Below, in pieces: positions 41,936-51,264 of a stretch of DNA of 64,000 bases. The stretch is from Nannocystis exedens. Its GTDB lineage: Bacteria; Myxococcota_A; Polyangia; Nannocystales; Nannocystaceae. The position numbers and the translations under genes were made by a program. The stretch lies in NCBI RefSeq assembly GCF_002343915.1, contig NZ_NETK01000002.1:558001-622000 (forward strand), given 5' to 3'. The stretch's first letter is position 1. Each line of letters starts with the position of its first letter. The notes under the pieces are model-generated. The model worked only from the letters and a program-made list of their open reading frames with translations. It made no database searches and was not told where the DNA came from.

Positions 41936-43102
41936 ATGGCGCCGAACTCGGGCCCGGAAGCAGGTCGCGCCCCCCAGGGCTCGCCCGGCGCGCTGCGGCG
42001 GCTGCACGACCGCCACGCGGAGCGGCTGCGCACGGCGGCGCGCTGGCTCGGGATCGACGATCACGAGCGTGACGCGGCGGTGACGTGGTGCTTCCGCTCC
42101 GTGGCCGCGGCTGTCCCGGAGGACAGCGCGGCCGGCTGGGCGGCGCTCATGCGCGCGCTGGCGCGGGCGCGACCGTCAGGGGTGCCGCCGGGGCCGCGCG
42201 CCAGCGGCGAGGCGGCGCTGCTGGCGTTCCTCGGCCGCCGCACCGCCGAGGAGCGGGCCGTGTTCGCGCTGGCCGAGCTGGGCGGCTTCGACGCGGTCCA
42301 GCTGGCGCAGGCGATCGGGGCCCCGCCGGCGGCCGGCCAGGCGCTCATCGTCGGGCTGCGGCGGGCGTTCGCGGCCGACCCGGCGGTGCTGGCCGCCGGC
42401 GGCCCGGCGTCGGTGCTGGCCGAGTCGGTGGTGGTCGACCGCGCGCCGCCGGGCTGGCGGGCCCAGGCGATGGCTGAACTTCTGGGCATGTCCGGAGAGC
42501 CAGGCGAGCCGGGGATCCCGCGGGCGGCCGCGGCCGCGGTGGCGATCCTGGCGGTGGCGGTGCTGGTGGCCCTGCGCCCGCGCGCGCCCGTGCCCGAGCC
42601 GACGCTCGACCCCGCGGCGGTGGCGAGCGAGCGGCCGCCGCTGCACGAGGCGGCGGTGCCGACCCCGCCGCCGCCGATCGAGGCGCCGCCGATCCTGCCG
42701 CCGGTCCTGGGTGAACCGAAGGACATGGCGAAGAGCACAGGTCCCGCGCGCCAGGTGGTGGTGCGCAAGAAGGGGGGGCGCGGCCCCGGCGTCGAGGCGA
42801 AGAAGGCGGCGCAGGCCCAGCGCGAGGCGGAGGCGGCGGCGAAGGACCCCGGCAACGTGATCGTCGAGCTCGAGATGCTCGGCGCGGCCCGCAAGGCGCT
42901 GAAGGGCTCGCCCGGCCAGGCCCTGGCCTACGCCGACCAGCACGCCCGCGACTACCCGAACAGCCAGCTGGTCGAGCACCGCGCCGAGGTCCGCGTGCGG
43001 GCGCTGTGCGCCCTCGGCCGCGCCGACGAGGCCCGCGCGGAGGCGCAGCGCCGGCCGTGGCCGAAGGTGCAGGCGGCGCTGCGCGAGGGCTGCGGGAAGT
43101 GA
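41936..43102 (+). CDS. Sigma-70-like N-terminus fused to a membrane segment and TPR-like domain
   Basis: The protein has 388 residues. Residues ~15-60 (LRRLHDRHAERLRTAARWLGI, DAAVTWCFRSVAAAV) resemble sigma region 2. Residues ~95-150 (RRTAEERAVFALAELGGFDAVQLAQAIGAP) resemble ECF region 4 with its helix-turn-helix. A membrane helix follows at about 197-213 (AAAVAILAVAVLVALRP), then a Pro-rich linker, then a C-terminal TPR-like hairpin ending VRVRALCALGRADEARAEAQ. If the match is right, this is a membrane-anchored sigma-like regulator; the sigma regions look degenerate, so it may no longer bind promoters. Divergent from the frameshifted lipoprotein gene. Confidence 0.65.
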   Translation: MAPNSGPEAGRAPQGSPGALRRLHDRHAERLRTAARWLGIDDHERDAAVTWCFRSVAAAVPEDSAAGWAALMRALARARPSGVPPGPRASGEAALLAFLGRRTAEERAVFALAELGGFDAVQLAQAIGAPPAAGQALIVGLRRAFAADPAVLAAGGPASVLAESVVVDRAPPGWRAQAMAELLGMSGEPGEPGIPRAAAAAVAILAVAVLVALRPRAPVPEPTLDPAAVASERPPLHEAAVPTPPPPIEAPPILPPVLGEPKDMAKSTGPARQVVVRKKGGRGPGVEAKKAAQAQREAEAAAKDPGNVIVELEMLGAARKALKGSPGQALAYADQHARDYPNSQLVEHRAEVRVRALCALGRADEARAEAQRRPWPKVQAALREGCGK

Positions 43103-43127
43103 GGCCGAGGAGTGGGGGCCGATCGGA

Positions 43128-43159
43128 CATGTCCCCATGGGCATGGCGAAAGGGGTAGG
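43128..43159. repeat. 14-bp phased array (3 nodes)
   Basis: CATG 43128, CATG 43142 and TAGG 43156, after the sigma-like gene stop. Confidence 0.8.
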
Positions 43160-43278
43160 CGATGGAGCTGCGGCTGGTAAGGCGACGGTCTGGGCGCGCC
43201 GGCGATCGCCTGCGCGGGCGGACCGCCCCCGTGCGAGCATGGCGGGCCGGGCGAGCGCCGTGCGCGTGCCTCGAGCGA

Positions 43279-43338
43279 CATGCTCGCTTCGACATGCTCT
43301 GGAAAACATGCCCCGAGGGGCATGTTCCTTCGTTCATG
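43279..43338. repeat. 14-bp phased CATG array over a stop codon (5 nodes)
   Basis: CATG at 43279, 43293, 43307, 43321 and 43335. The last CATG overlaps the TGA stop of the amylase gene (43334-43336). Nodes 3-4 form a perfect hairpin CATGCCC-CGAG-GGGCATG. Confidence 0.95.
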
Positions 43339-45718
43339 GCGCGAAGATCAGCGACCCGCCCGCCGGGATCGTGAAGCTCAGCTTGCCGAGCGCGGTCACG
43401 GTCGCCTTGCCGCCGGCGAGCGCGTCGGTCAGCTCGGTCGCGGCCGCGAAGCCGAGCGCGGGGCCGGCGTCGACGGTGACCATCTGCGGCGCGCCGGCGC
43501 GGGTCAGCGCCACGATCGCGGCGTCGCCGTCGGCGATCTTGCGGCCGAACACGAGCGTGTCCTCGTCGGCGTACAGCGGGACGTAGGCGCCGCGGCGCAG
43601 CGGCGCGAGCTGCTGGCGGGCGGTGCCGAGCTTGCGCGTGTGCGCGAGCGTCGCCAGCTCGTCGGCCGACAGCTCGTCCTCCGGCCGCCACATCAGGCGG
43701 TTGTTCGGATCGGCGCCGCCCCACTGGCCGTACTCGTCGCCGTAATAAAGGAGGGGGGCGCCGGGCAGCCCGAACAGCCAGGTCAGGGCCAGGCGCGCGC
43801 GGCGGTACGGCTCCGCGTCGCCGGGCGCGACGGCCGTGTTGTCCCACTGGTTGCCCGGCACGCCCTTGTCGTGCTGCCCGTCCTGGCCGCGGTAGTCGGC
43901 GTGGCTGACGAAGCGCGGGGTGTCGTGGCTGCCGATGTACGGCGTCATCACGGCGCCGGCGGGCCACTTGCCGAGGCCGTGCTGCACCCAGTAGTCGGCG
44001 TGCAGCATGCCGCTGTCGCCCCAGGCGAAGGTGCGGTAGCTGACGCCGTGGTAGAGCACGAAGTCGAACTGGCCGTCGAGCCCGAACGGGCCGATGTAGC
44101 GCGCGATGGTGCCGTAGTTGTCGTCGTTGCACGGGTCGGCGCAGTCGTTCCAGCCCATCGCCGTCTCGCCCATGAGGAAGTACTTGGTGCCGGCGCGCTC
44201 GAAGCCCTCGCGCACGGCGGCGGCGAGGTTGCGGGTCGCGGCCTCCTCGACGTGCTTGACGGCGTCGACGCGCAGGCCGTCGAGATCGAACTCGTCGAGC
44301 CACCAGGCGGCGTCGGCCACGAACTGGGCGTTGGCCTCGGTGACGCTGTGGTCGATGTCCGGCAGGTAGTCGGCGAACATGCACTCGAGCGCCTTCTCGG
44401 TCCAGTCGCAGCCGGGGGTGCCGCACACGCAGCCGGTGCGGAACCACTCGGGGTGGGCCTGCATGTACTCGTGCTCGGCGTGGACGTGGTTGATGACGTA
44501 GTCCTGGAGGACGCGGATCCCGTGGCGGTGGGCCTCGTCGATCATGGCCGAAAGGGCAGCTTCGCCGCCGAGCCGCGGGTCGACCTCGCGGGCACGGATC
44601 GGCCAGTAGCCGTGGTAGCCGGTGACCCAGTGGACGCCGTCGGCCGCCTTGAAGGCGTCCTGCGGGTTGGTCTGGAACGGGGTCAGCCAGATCGCGCGCA
44701 CGCCGAGCTGGTCGAGGGTGCCGTTGGCGATCGCGGCCCGCAGTCCCTCGAGATCGCCGCCGTCCCAGTCGCCGCGCGGATCGGCCATCGGCGTCGGACC
44801 GGGGCTGTCGCCGGGCTCGCCGTCGCGGAAGCGATCGGTGAGGACCATGTAGACGAGCGCGTCGTCCCAGCGGAACGGCTCGGCCTCGATCCAGAACGGA
44901 AGGAGGATCGGCTCGCTGGTGTGGCCGTCGGCGGACGCGACGGTGACGGTGACGCGGTGCTTGCCGTCGGGGAGATCGGCGAGGGCGATCGTGACGTCGC
45001 CGGTGGCAGGATCGACGACGAGCTCCTCGCCCGTCAGTGGCCGCGTGTCGCTGCCGGTGCGCAAGGTCGCGGTGAATTCGCCCGTCGCGGGGCCCGCGCC
45101 GGCGAGGCCGTCGATGTAGCGCAGCGTCGCGCTGTAGGCGCCGGCGCCCGGGCCGGGGCGCGTGGCCTGCGAGGCGGCGACCTCGACGCCGGGCAGGCGG
45201 CAGTCCCGCACGAGGACCGCGGAATTCTCGGTCCCGCCGACGTACTTGCGCCGGCCCTGGCCGGGGTCGAGGACCCACTGGTCGGCGCCGCCCTGGCTGT
45301 AGACGACCTTGTAGCCGTGCAGGCCGGGCGGGAGGTCGACTGTCCCTTGATACATGCCATCCGGGTCAGGACCTTCGAGCCATGTCGCAGAGGCCAGGTC
45401 GAAGCCGTTCCACTCGCCGGCCACGCGCGGGCCCTCGCCGCCCGCCGGGGGATCGAAGCGGAAGCGGGTCGGGCAGGTGACGACGCCGCCGCCGGTGGGG
45501 TCGTCGGTGGTGGTCGGCTCCGCGGTGGTGCCGGTGGTGGTGCCGCTGGTCGGGTCCGGCGGCGCGGTCGAGGCTGCGTCGGTGCCCGGGAAACTGCTCG
45601 GGTTGTTCGTCAGTCCTCCCGTGGTGGCGCCGTCGGTCTCGCCGGGCGTGGGCGCGCCGGACGAGCAGGCGCCGAGGAGCAGCAGGGCAGGGACGAGGCG
45701 GATCGGCGGACGCACCAT
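43334..45718 (-). CDS. GH13 alpha-amylase-family lipoprotein
   Basis: The protein has 794 residues. Lipobox LLLLGAC (Cys18), then a Thr/Gly-rich linker. A starch-binding/CBM48-like N-terminal domain (GEWNGFDLASATW, GLHGYKVVYSQGGADQWVLDPG) is followed by a second beta domain. The catalytic barrel has VYMVLTDRFRDG, LQDYVINHVHAEH, the nucleophile Asp in LDGLRVDAVKHVEE, the acid Glu in YFLMGETAMGW, and the third Asp in YIGSHDTPRF. Cleaves alpha-glucans at the cell surface. The stop codon lies in a CATG node, and a five-node array (45339-45398) is in frame in the N-terminal domain. It is divergent from the glucoamylase gene; the 70-bp gap must hold both promoters. Confidence 0.93.
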   Translation of the reverse strand: MVRPPIRLVPALLLLGACSSGAPTPGETDGATTGGLTNNPSSFPGTDAASTAPPDPTSGTTTGTTAEPTTTDDPTGGGVVTCPTRFRFDPPAGGEGPRVAGEWNGFDLASATWLEGPDPDGMYQGTVDLPPGLHGYKVVYSQGGADQWVLDPGQGRRKYVGGTENSAVLVRDCRLPGVEVAASQATRPGPGAGAYSATLRYIDGLAGAGPATGEFTATLRTGSDTRPLTGEELVVDPATGDVTIALADLPDGKHRVTVTVASADGHTSEPILLPFWIEAEPFRWDDALVYMVLTDRFRDGEPGDSPGPTPMADPRGDWDGGDLEGLRAAIANGTLDQLGVRAIWLTPFQTNPQDAFKAADGVHWVTGYHGYWPIRAREVDPRLGGEAALSAMIDEAHRHGIRVLQDYVINHVHAEHEYMQAHPEWFRTGCVCGTPGCDWTEKALECMFADYLPDIDHSVTEANAQFVADAAWWLDEFDLDGLRVDAVKHVEEAATRNLAAAVREGFERAGTKYFLMGETAMGWNDCADPCNDDNYGTIARYIGPFGLDGQFDFVLYHGVSYRTFAWGDSGMLHADYWVQHGLGKWPAGAVMTPYIGSHDTPRFVSHADYRGQDGQHDKGVPGNQWDNTAVAPGDAEPYRRARLALTWLFGLPGAPLLYYGDEYGQWGGADPNNRLMWRPEDELSADELATLAHTRKLGTARQQLAPLRRGAYVPLYADEDTLVFGRKIADGDAAIVALTRAGAPQMVTVDAGPALGFAAATELTDALAGGKATVTALGKLSFTIPAGGSLIFAP
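45339..45398. repeat. 14-bp phased array inside the amylase gene (5 nodes)
   Basis: ACTG 45339, CATG 45353, CAGG 45367, CATG 45381 and CAGG 45395. Encodes DLASATWLEGPDPDGMYQGTVD in the carbohydrate-binding domain. Confidence 0.85.
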
Positions 45719-45788
45719 GCGGGCCGACGATAGCAACACGCCGCGCGACGAGACAGCGTCCGCGCCCGCGCGGTAGGCTGGGCGGGTC

Positions 45789-48407
45789 ATGATCCGATCC
45801 TCCTCCGTCGCCCTACTGGTCGCGCTGGCGTCGATCTCGTTCGCCCTGCCGGCGATCGCCGCCGAGCCGCAACGGACCCGCTTCGCGCTGCCCAGCAGCA
45901 ACGGCTGGGGCGCCCTGCTGGTCGACCTCAAGGCCGGCAAGGCGACCGAGCTCAGGGAGCACGTGTTCGCGGCCGAGGAGCCGCAGATCGACGCGCAGGG
46001 CCAGGACATCTGGGACGGCGAGCAATTCGCGGCGATCCACACCCGCGACCTGTTGTACGACGCGTACTTCGGGGTACGCGCCGAGGGCGAGCAGCTGTGG
46101 TTGCCGTCGGTGCCGGTCGACGCGGACGCCAGCGGCTACTACGCGTGGAGCGACAGCGAGGCGGTCGGCACCGGCATCGTCACGATGGTCCAGCCGCTCG
46201 GGGCGCTCGAGGCGACGACCTTCGCGTTCGCGCCGCAGGGCCTCGAGGCGGCCGGGATGGTCCTGCTGCTGCGCCTCAAGAACACCGGGCAGCAGGCGCT
46301 GCAGGGGGTGCAGGCGTTCTCGCTGCACAACTTCCACCTCGGCTACGGCCGCGCCAAGCGCCCGTGGGACGTCCACGAAGACATCGGCAACAACGGCGAG
46401 ACGGTCGAGTTCGTCGGCGGCGCCGAGGCCCGCTTCCGCGAGCGCGGGTTCGCCGGGACGATCGTGACGCAGGCGCTGGCGCCGATCGTCCACCGCGGGG
46501 TCGGGCCCGAGGTCGATCTGTTCGCGCTGGTGGATCAAGGCCTCGGGGACCTGCCCGACAACGCCCCGCCGGCGAACGCGGTCGACAACGCGACCCACGC
46601 GTTCCAGTGGAGCGTCGGCGATCTGGCGCCGGGCGCGGAGGCGTGGGTCGGGATCGCGGCGATCCACCGCGGCGACCCGTTCGCGGGCGCCGAGGCCGAG
46701 ACGACCCTCGACGCGTGGATCGACGGCGTCGGGCCGCAGCTGCTGCTGGCGCGCGAGCGGGGCGTGTGGGCCGACCTCCACCAGGACCAGTCGAAGCTGC
46801 CCGACGGGCTGGCGGCGAGCGAGGTGCCGATGCTGCGCCAGGCGGTCGCGATGTTGCACATGGGACAGGTCCTCGAGGACAGGTCGTTCGCCCGCGAGTG
46901 GCTGAGCCAGGACGGCGAGCAGCGGCGCACCCGCTTCCCCGGCCTCGACGACGACCCGGCCGTGCTGCCGGCGTGGATCAAGCACCGCGGCCGCGGGGCG
47001 GTGCTGGCGAGCTTGCCGCCGGGCGAGTGGACGTACGCGTGGATCCGCGACGGCGCCTACGCGACCGCGGCGATGGCGGCGCTCGGCATGCAGGCGCACG
47101 CGAAGGCGTCGCTGACCTACTACCTCGACGCCGAGGCCGGGCGGTTCCAGCAGTGGTCGGAGCTGCAGGCGTACGACATGCCGCCGTATCAGATCAGCCT
47201 GGTGCGCTACCACGGCTTCGGGATCGAGGAGACCGACTTCAACGCGTTCGGCCCGAACCTCGAGTTCGACGGCTTCGGCCTGTTCCTGTGGGCGCTGCGG
47301 GCCTACGAGGTGCTGACCGGCGACACCTCGCTGGCCGACGCGCGCTGGGAGCAGATCGCGACCGAGGTCGCCGACGTGCTGGTCGCGCTGATCGACCCCG
47401 AGACCGGGATGATCCGCGCCGACTCGTCGATCTGGGAGACGCACTGGCTCGGGCGCGAGCGCCGGTTCACGTACACCAGCATCACCGCGGCCCGCGGGCT
47501 GTGCGACGCGGCGGCCATCGCCGAGCGCCGCGGTGACGCTGCCCGTGCGGACATGTACCGAAAGACAGGCGAGTCGATCCGCGCCGCCATCGCCGCGCGC
47601 GCGACCGACGGCGACGGGGCGCTGGCCGGCAGCGTCGACGAGCTGGCGACCGGCGAGGGCTACTTCGACGCGGCGGTGTGGGACGCGATCGCGATGGGCC
47701 TGTTCGACCCGCAGGGGCCGATCGCGCAGGCGACCTTCGCCGCGCTCGACGACCACCTGCGGGTCGACGCCGGGCCCGGCTGGTCGCGCAACGACGACCG
47801 CTGGGACCACGCGATGATGGAGGACGCGACGCCGTGGGGCAGCGACTACGACAGCGCGGAGTGGGTGATCACCGACCTGCGCGGCTCGGTCGCGCTGCGC
47901 GCCGCGGGCGAGGCGGCGCGGGCCGACGCGCTGGTCGAGTGGGTGCGCGAGCAGGCGGCGACGAACTACTACATGACCGCCGAGACGTTCGACGAGCAGA
48001 CCGGCGTGTACAAGTTCAACTCGCCGATGCTGGGCTTCGGCGCCGGCGCCTACGCGCTGGCGCTGGCCCACCGCGCGGGCGCGTTCGCCGATCCGGCCTG
48101 CGGGGCGTACTTCGTCGAGGACGAGGAGCCGACCGGCACCGGCACCGACACCGGCGAGACGACCACCACCGGCGAGCCCGACACGACGACGGCGGTGCCG
48201 ACGACCGGCGCGACGTCGACGGGCACGACCACCGAGGCCGCGACCTCGACCTCGGGCGTGACGAGCGCAGCCAGCATCACTGCAACTGCAGGCCTGACCG
48301 GCGGGACCAGCGAGGATGGCTGCGGATGCACGTCGGGCGGACCTGGAGCGCCGGCGGCGCTCGTGCTGCTCGCGCTGACGCGAGGGCGTCGGCGACGGCG
48401 CGCTTGA
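45789..48407 (+). CDS. GH15-like glucoamylase with MYXO-CTERM-like tail
   Basis: The protein has 872 residues. A cleavable signal peptide (ends AIAAEP) precedes an N-terminal beta-sandwich (~25-300). An (alpha/alpha)6 barrel follows with EWTYAWIRDGAYATAAMAALG and ATPWGSDYDSAEWVITDLRGS, which fits GH15 and the glycosyl-hydrolase-like clan. A Thr/Gly linker leads to a C-terminal GCGCTSGG, hydrophobic helix and Arg cluster, the MYXO-CTERM pattern that tethers proteins to the myxobacterial surface. Likely releases glucose from oligosaccharides made by the divergent amylase. The pair GCTG 47538/CATG 47552/CAGG 47566 is in frame. Confidence 0.88.
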   Translation: MIRSSSVALLVALASISFALPAIAAEPQRTRFALPSSNGWGALLVDLKAGKATELREHVFAAEEPQIDAQGQDIWDGEQFAAIHTRDLLYDAYFGVRAEGEQLWLPSVPVDADASGYYAWSDSEAVGTGIVTMVQPLGALEATTFAFAPQGLEAAGMVLLLRLKNTGQQALQGVQAFSLHNFHLGYGRAKRPWDVHEDIGNNGETVEFVGGAEARFRERGFAGTIVTQALAPIVHRGVGPEVDLFALVDQGLGDLPDNAPPANAVDNATHAFQWSVGDLAPGAEAWVGIAAIHRGDPFAGAEAETTLDAWIDGVGPQLLLARERGVWADLHQDQSKLPDGLAASEVPMLRQAVAMLHMGQVLEDRSFAREWLSQDGEQRRTRFPGLDDDPAVLPAWIKHRGRGAVLASLPPGEWTYAWIRDGAYATAAMAALGMQAHAKASLTYYLDAEAGRFQQWSELQAYDMPPYQISLVRYHGFGIEETDFNAFGPNLEFDGFGLFLWALRAYEVLTGDTSLADARWEQIATEVADVLVALIDPETGMIRADSSIWETHWLGRERRFTYTSITAARGLCDAAAIAERRGDAARADMYRKTGESIRAAIAARATDGDGALAGSVDELATGEGYFDAAVWDAIAMGLFDPQGPIAQATFAALDDHLRVDAGPGWSRNDDRWDHAMMEDATPWGSDYDSAEWVITDLRGSVALRAAGEAARADALVEWVREQAATNYYMTAETFDEQTGVYKFNSPMLGFGAGAYALALAHRAGAFADPACGAYFVEDEEPTGTGTDTGETTTTGEPDTTTAVPTTGATSTGTTTEAATSTSGVTSAASITATAGLTGGTSEDGCGCTSGGPGAPAALVLLALTRGRRRRRA

Positions 48408-48441
48408 CCCACCGGCGCGCGGCGCCCCACCATCGGCGTGG

Positions 48442-50121
48442 ATGACCGCGTCGCCGCTGCTCGTCGCCTATCTCTCGATGGAGATCGCCCTGTCGAGCGA
48501 GCTCCCGACCTACGCCGGCGGGCTCGGAGTCCTCGCCGGCGACCACTTGCGGGCGGCGGCCGACACCGGCGTGGCGATGGTCGCGGTGACCTTGCTGTAC
48601 CGCAAGGGTTACTTCCGCCAGGTCCTCGACGCGCAGGGGCACCAGCAGGAGCGGGACGTCCAGTGGCTCCCCGAGCACCACCTCGAGCGGGTGTCGGCGC
48701 AGGTGGCGGTGACGATCGAGGGCCGGGAGGTGAAGGTCGGGGCCTGGCGTACGTGGATCCACGGCGCCGGCGGCGGGCGCGTCCCGGTCTACCTGCTCGA
48801 CACCGACGTCGACGGCAACGAAGACGAGGACCGGCGGATCACCGATCACCTGTACGGCGGCGAGGAGCGCTACCGGCTGCAGCAGGAGGCGGTGCTGGGG
48901 CTCGGCGGGCGGCGCCTGCTCGCCGCGCTCGAGCTGACGCCGACCCGCTACCACCTCAACGAGGGCCACTCGTCGCTGCTGGCGCTCGAGCTGCTGGCGC
49001 TCGAGCTGTCCCGACGGCCAGACGACCTCGCGGGCGCGATCGCGGCGGTGCGCGAGCGCTGCGTGTTCACCACGCACACGCCGATCCCGGCCGGGCACGA
49101 CCGCTTCCCCAAGGCCCTGGCGACGGCGGTGCTCGGGCGCGAGCTGGTCGAGCTGTACGCCAGGCTGCCGACCCCGCACAGCGCCGAGATCAACATGAGC
49201 GCGCTGGGCATCGAGCTCAGCGGCTTCGTCAACGGCGTGTCGCAGCGCCACGCCGAGGTCTCGGCCGGCATGTTCCCCGGGCGGACCATCCACGCGATCA
49301 CCAACGGCGTCCACTCGGCCACCTGGACCGCCCCGGCCATGCGCGCCGTGTTCGACCGCTGGATCCCCGAGTGGCGGCGGCACGCCCACGCCCTGCGCGG
49401 GGCGCAGAAGATCCCGACCGACGCCATCGTCGCCGCCCACCGCGAGGCCAAGCGCGCCCTGGTCGACGAGATCAACCGCCACGGCGACCACAACTTCGGC
49501 GAGGAGCGGTTCACGATCGGCTTCGCCCGCCGCGCCACCGCCTACAAGCGCATGCTGCTGATCCTGCGCGACGTCCGGCGCCTGCGCGAGGTCGCCAGCC
49601 GCTGGGGCGCGCTGCAGATCGTGTTCGCCGGCAAGGCCCACCCGCGCGACCTCGAGGGCAAGCGGATGATCGAGGCCGTGTTCCGCCAGCAGGAGGTCGT
49701 CCTGCCGTGGGTGCGGATCGCCTTCCTGCCGGGCTACGACATGCGCCTCGGCGGGCTCATCACCGCCGGCGTCGACCTGTGGCTCAACACGCCGATGGCC
49801 CCGCTCGAGGCCTCGGGCACCAGCGGCATGAAGGCCGCCCACAACGGCGTGCCCAACCTCAGCGTGCGCGACGGCTGGTGGTGCGAGGGCTACATCGAGG
49901 GCCAGACCGGCTGGGTGCTGGCGCCGGGGCACCCGAGCGACGACGCCGACGCGGCCCAGCTCTACCGCGTGCTCGACGAGGAGATCCTGCCGCTGTACCT
50001 CGGCGCGCCCGAGCGCTGGGCCGAGCGCATGCGGGCCAGCATCGCCCTCGCGGCCAGCTACTTCAACGCCCACCGCATGCTCGGCGAGTACCTCGATCGG
50101 GCCTACGCGCCGCGCTGGTAG
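48442..50121 (+). CDS. glgP: Alpha-glucan (glycogen/maltodextrin) phosphorylase, short form
   Basis: Phosphorolytic release of glucose-1-phosphate from alpha-glucans. It is 559 residues, in the short GT35 subfamily. Motifs: YLSMEIALSSELPTYAGGLGVLAGDHLRAA at the N-terminus, RYHLNEGHSSLLALEL, TTHTPIPAGHDRF, ITNGVHSATWTAP, GFARRATAYKRM, FAGKAHP, and the PLP-lysine region PLEASGTSGMKAAHNGVPNLS. Cytoplasmic. It follows the glucoamylase gene by 34 bp, so extracellular degradation and intracellular phosphorolysis are encoded together. Confidence 0.95.
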   Translation: MTASPLLVAYLSMEIALSSELPTYAGGLGVLAGDHLRAAADTGVAMVAVTLLYRKGYFRQVLDAQGHQQERDVQWLPEHHLERVSAQVAVTIEGREVKVGAWRTWIHGAGGGRVPVYLLDTDVDGNEDEDRRITDHLYGGEERYRLQQEAVLGLGGRRLLAALELTPTRYHLNEGHSSLLALELLALELSRRPDDLAGAIAAVRERCVFTTHTPIPAGHDRFPKALATAVLGRELVELYARLPTPHSAEINMSALGIELSGFVNGVSQRHAEVSAGMFPGRTIHAITNGVHSATWTAPAMRAVFDRWIPEWRRHAHALRGAQKIPTDAIVAAHREAKRALVDEINRHGDHNFGEERFTIGFARRATAYKRMLLILRDVRRLREVASRWGALQIVFAGKAHPRDLEGKRMIEAVFRQQEVVLPWVRIAFLPGYDMRLGGLITAGVDLWLNTPMAPLEASGTSGMKAAHNGVPNLSVRDGWWCEGYIEGQTGWVLAPGHPSDDADAAQLYRVLDEEILPLYLGAPERWAERMRASIALAASYFNAHRMLGEYLDRAYAPRW

Positions 50122-50135
50122 GCTGACCGGCCGCA

Positions 50136-50195
50136 CATGCTCCATGGGACATGCCGCGAAGGGCATGTCCTCCCGAGCATGCCCTGGAAGACAGC
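50136..50195. repeat. 14-bp phased array between convergent genes (5 nodes)
   Basis: CATG 50136, CATG 50150, CATG 50164, CATG 50178 and CAGC 50192. It occupies almost all of the gap between the phosphorylase and the epimerase stop at 50198. Confidence 0.95.
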
Positions 50196-50197
50196 TC

Positions 50198-51199
50198 TCA
50201 GAGATAGCCGTTGGCGGCGAACCACTCGGCGGCGCGGCGCAGGGTCTCGTCGAGCGGGCGGACGGTGAAGCCGAGCTCCTCGCGGGCCTTGCGGTTGTCG
50301 AAGTGCAGCGCCTGGCTGGCGTAGGCGACCGAGCCGGCGGTGATGAGCGGCTCCTTGCGGGTGACGCGGTCGGCGACCTGCTCGAGCGCCCAGCCGGCCG
50401 CCCGGGCCACGGCCACCGGGGTGGCGAACATCGCGTGGCGCATGCCGAGCACGCGCCGCATCTCGGCGATGAGGTCGGCGATCGTGAGGTTGTGGCCGGT
50501 CAGCAGGTAGCACGCGCCGCGGCGGCCGCGCTCCTCGGCGAGCAGGTGGCCGCGCGCGACGTCCTCGACGTCGACGATGTTGAGGCCGCCGGCGAAGCAC
50601 ACGCGGATCCGGCCGCTGAGCGCGTCGACGAGGGTCTTGCCGGTCGGCGTGGGGCCGACGTCGCCGGGGCCGAGCGGCATGCCGGGGCCGACGATCGTGA
50701 CGTCGACCAGCGGCGCGAACGCCAGCGCGACCTGCTGCCCGAGGTACTTCGAGCGCACGTAGTCGAAGCTGCCGGCCCACAGGTTGAACGGGGTGGTCTC
50801 GTCCGACGGCACGCCGTCCTCGCGCACGCCGACGGCGGCGATCGAGCTGGTGTACACGACCTTGCGCACCCCGGCCTCGGCGGCGGCGGCGAGCACGTTG
50901 GCCGAGCCTGTCACGTTGACGTCGTAGATGACCTTCGGGTCAGGTACCCAGGTGCGGTAGACGGCGGCGAGGTGGTAGACGACGTCGCAGCCGCGGACCA
51001 GCGCGCGCATGCGGGCCGCGTCGAGGACGTCGCCCTCGACGCGCTCGAGCCGGGCGGGGTCGATGCCGGCGAGGTTGCGCGGATCCTCGCCGGGGCGCAG
51101 CACCGCTCGCACGGTGCGGCCCTGCTCGGTCAGCAGGCGGACGACGTGGTGACCGATAAACCCGGCTGCGCCGGTCACGAGCACGGGAGCTGTGGACAT
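50198..51199 (-). CDS. NAD-dependent epimerase/dehydratase, HpnA-like
   Basis: Extended SDR of 333 residues. NAD motif TGAAGFIGHHVVRLL, acidic VEGDVLDAARM, VYHLAAVYRTWVPDPKVIYDVNVTG, YTSSIAAVG and the catalytic YVRSK. The layout and phrases such as NLAGIDPARLE, PTPTGKTLVDALSG and GHLLAEERGRRG match the hopanoid-associated sugar epimerase HpnA. HpnA would fit with hpnCDE at 16.9-20.2 kb, though it lies 25 kb away and no hopene cyclase is in the window. Flavanone-reductase-like SDRs are the alternative. Confidence 0.85.
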   Translation of the reverse strand: MSTAPVLVTGAAGFIGHHVVRLLTEQGRTVRAVLRPGEDPRNLAGIDPARLERVEGDVLDAARMRALVRGCDVVYHLAAVYRTWVPDPKVIYDVNVTGSANVLAAAAEAGVRKVVYTSSIAAVGVREDGVPSDETTPFNLWAGSFDYVRSKYLGQQVALAFAPLVDVTIVGPGMPLGPGDVGPTPTGKTLVDALSGRIRVCFAGGLNIVDVEDVARGHLLAEERGRRGACYLLTGHNLTIADLIAEMRRVLGMRHAMFATPVAVARAAGWALEQVADRVTRKEPLITAGSVAYASQALHFDNRKAREELGFTVRPLDETLRRAAEWFAANGYL

Positions 51200-51264
51200 G
51201 CCGGCGATGAAACCGCAATCGGCGCGTGACGTGAAGCCCCGCGCGGCGTGGTAGGGTGGGCGGC

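Noticed and set aside
38755..42033. A single 1092-codon minus-strand gene
   Set aside because: The middle of that frame is low-complexity Arg/His/Pro. The meaningful parts at each end belong to two lipoproteins, the larger one continuing in another frame.
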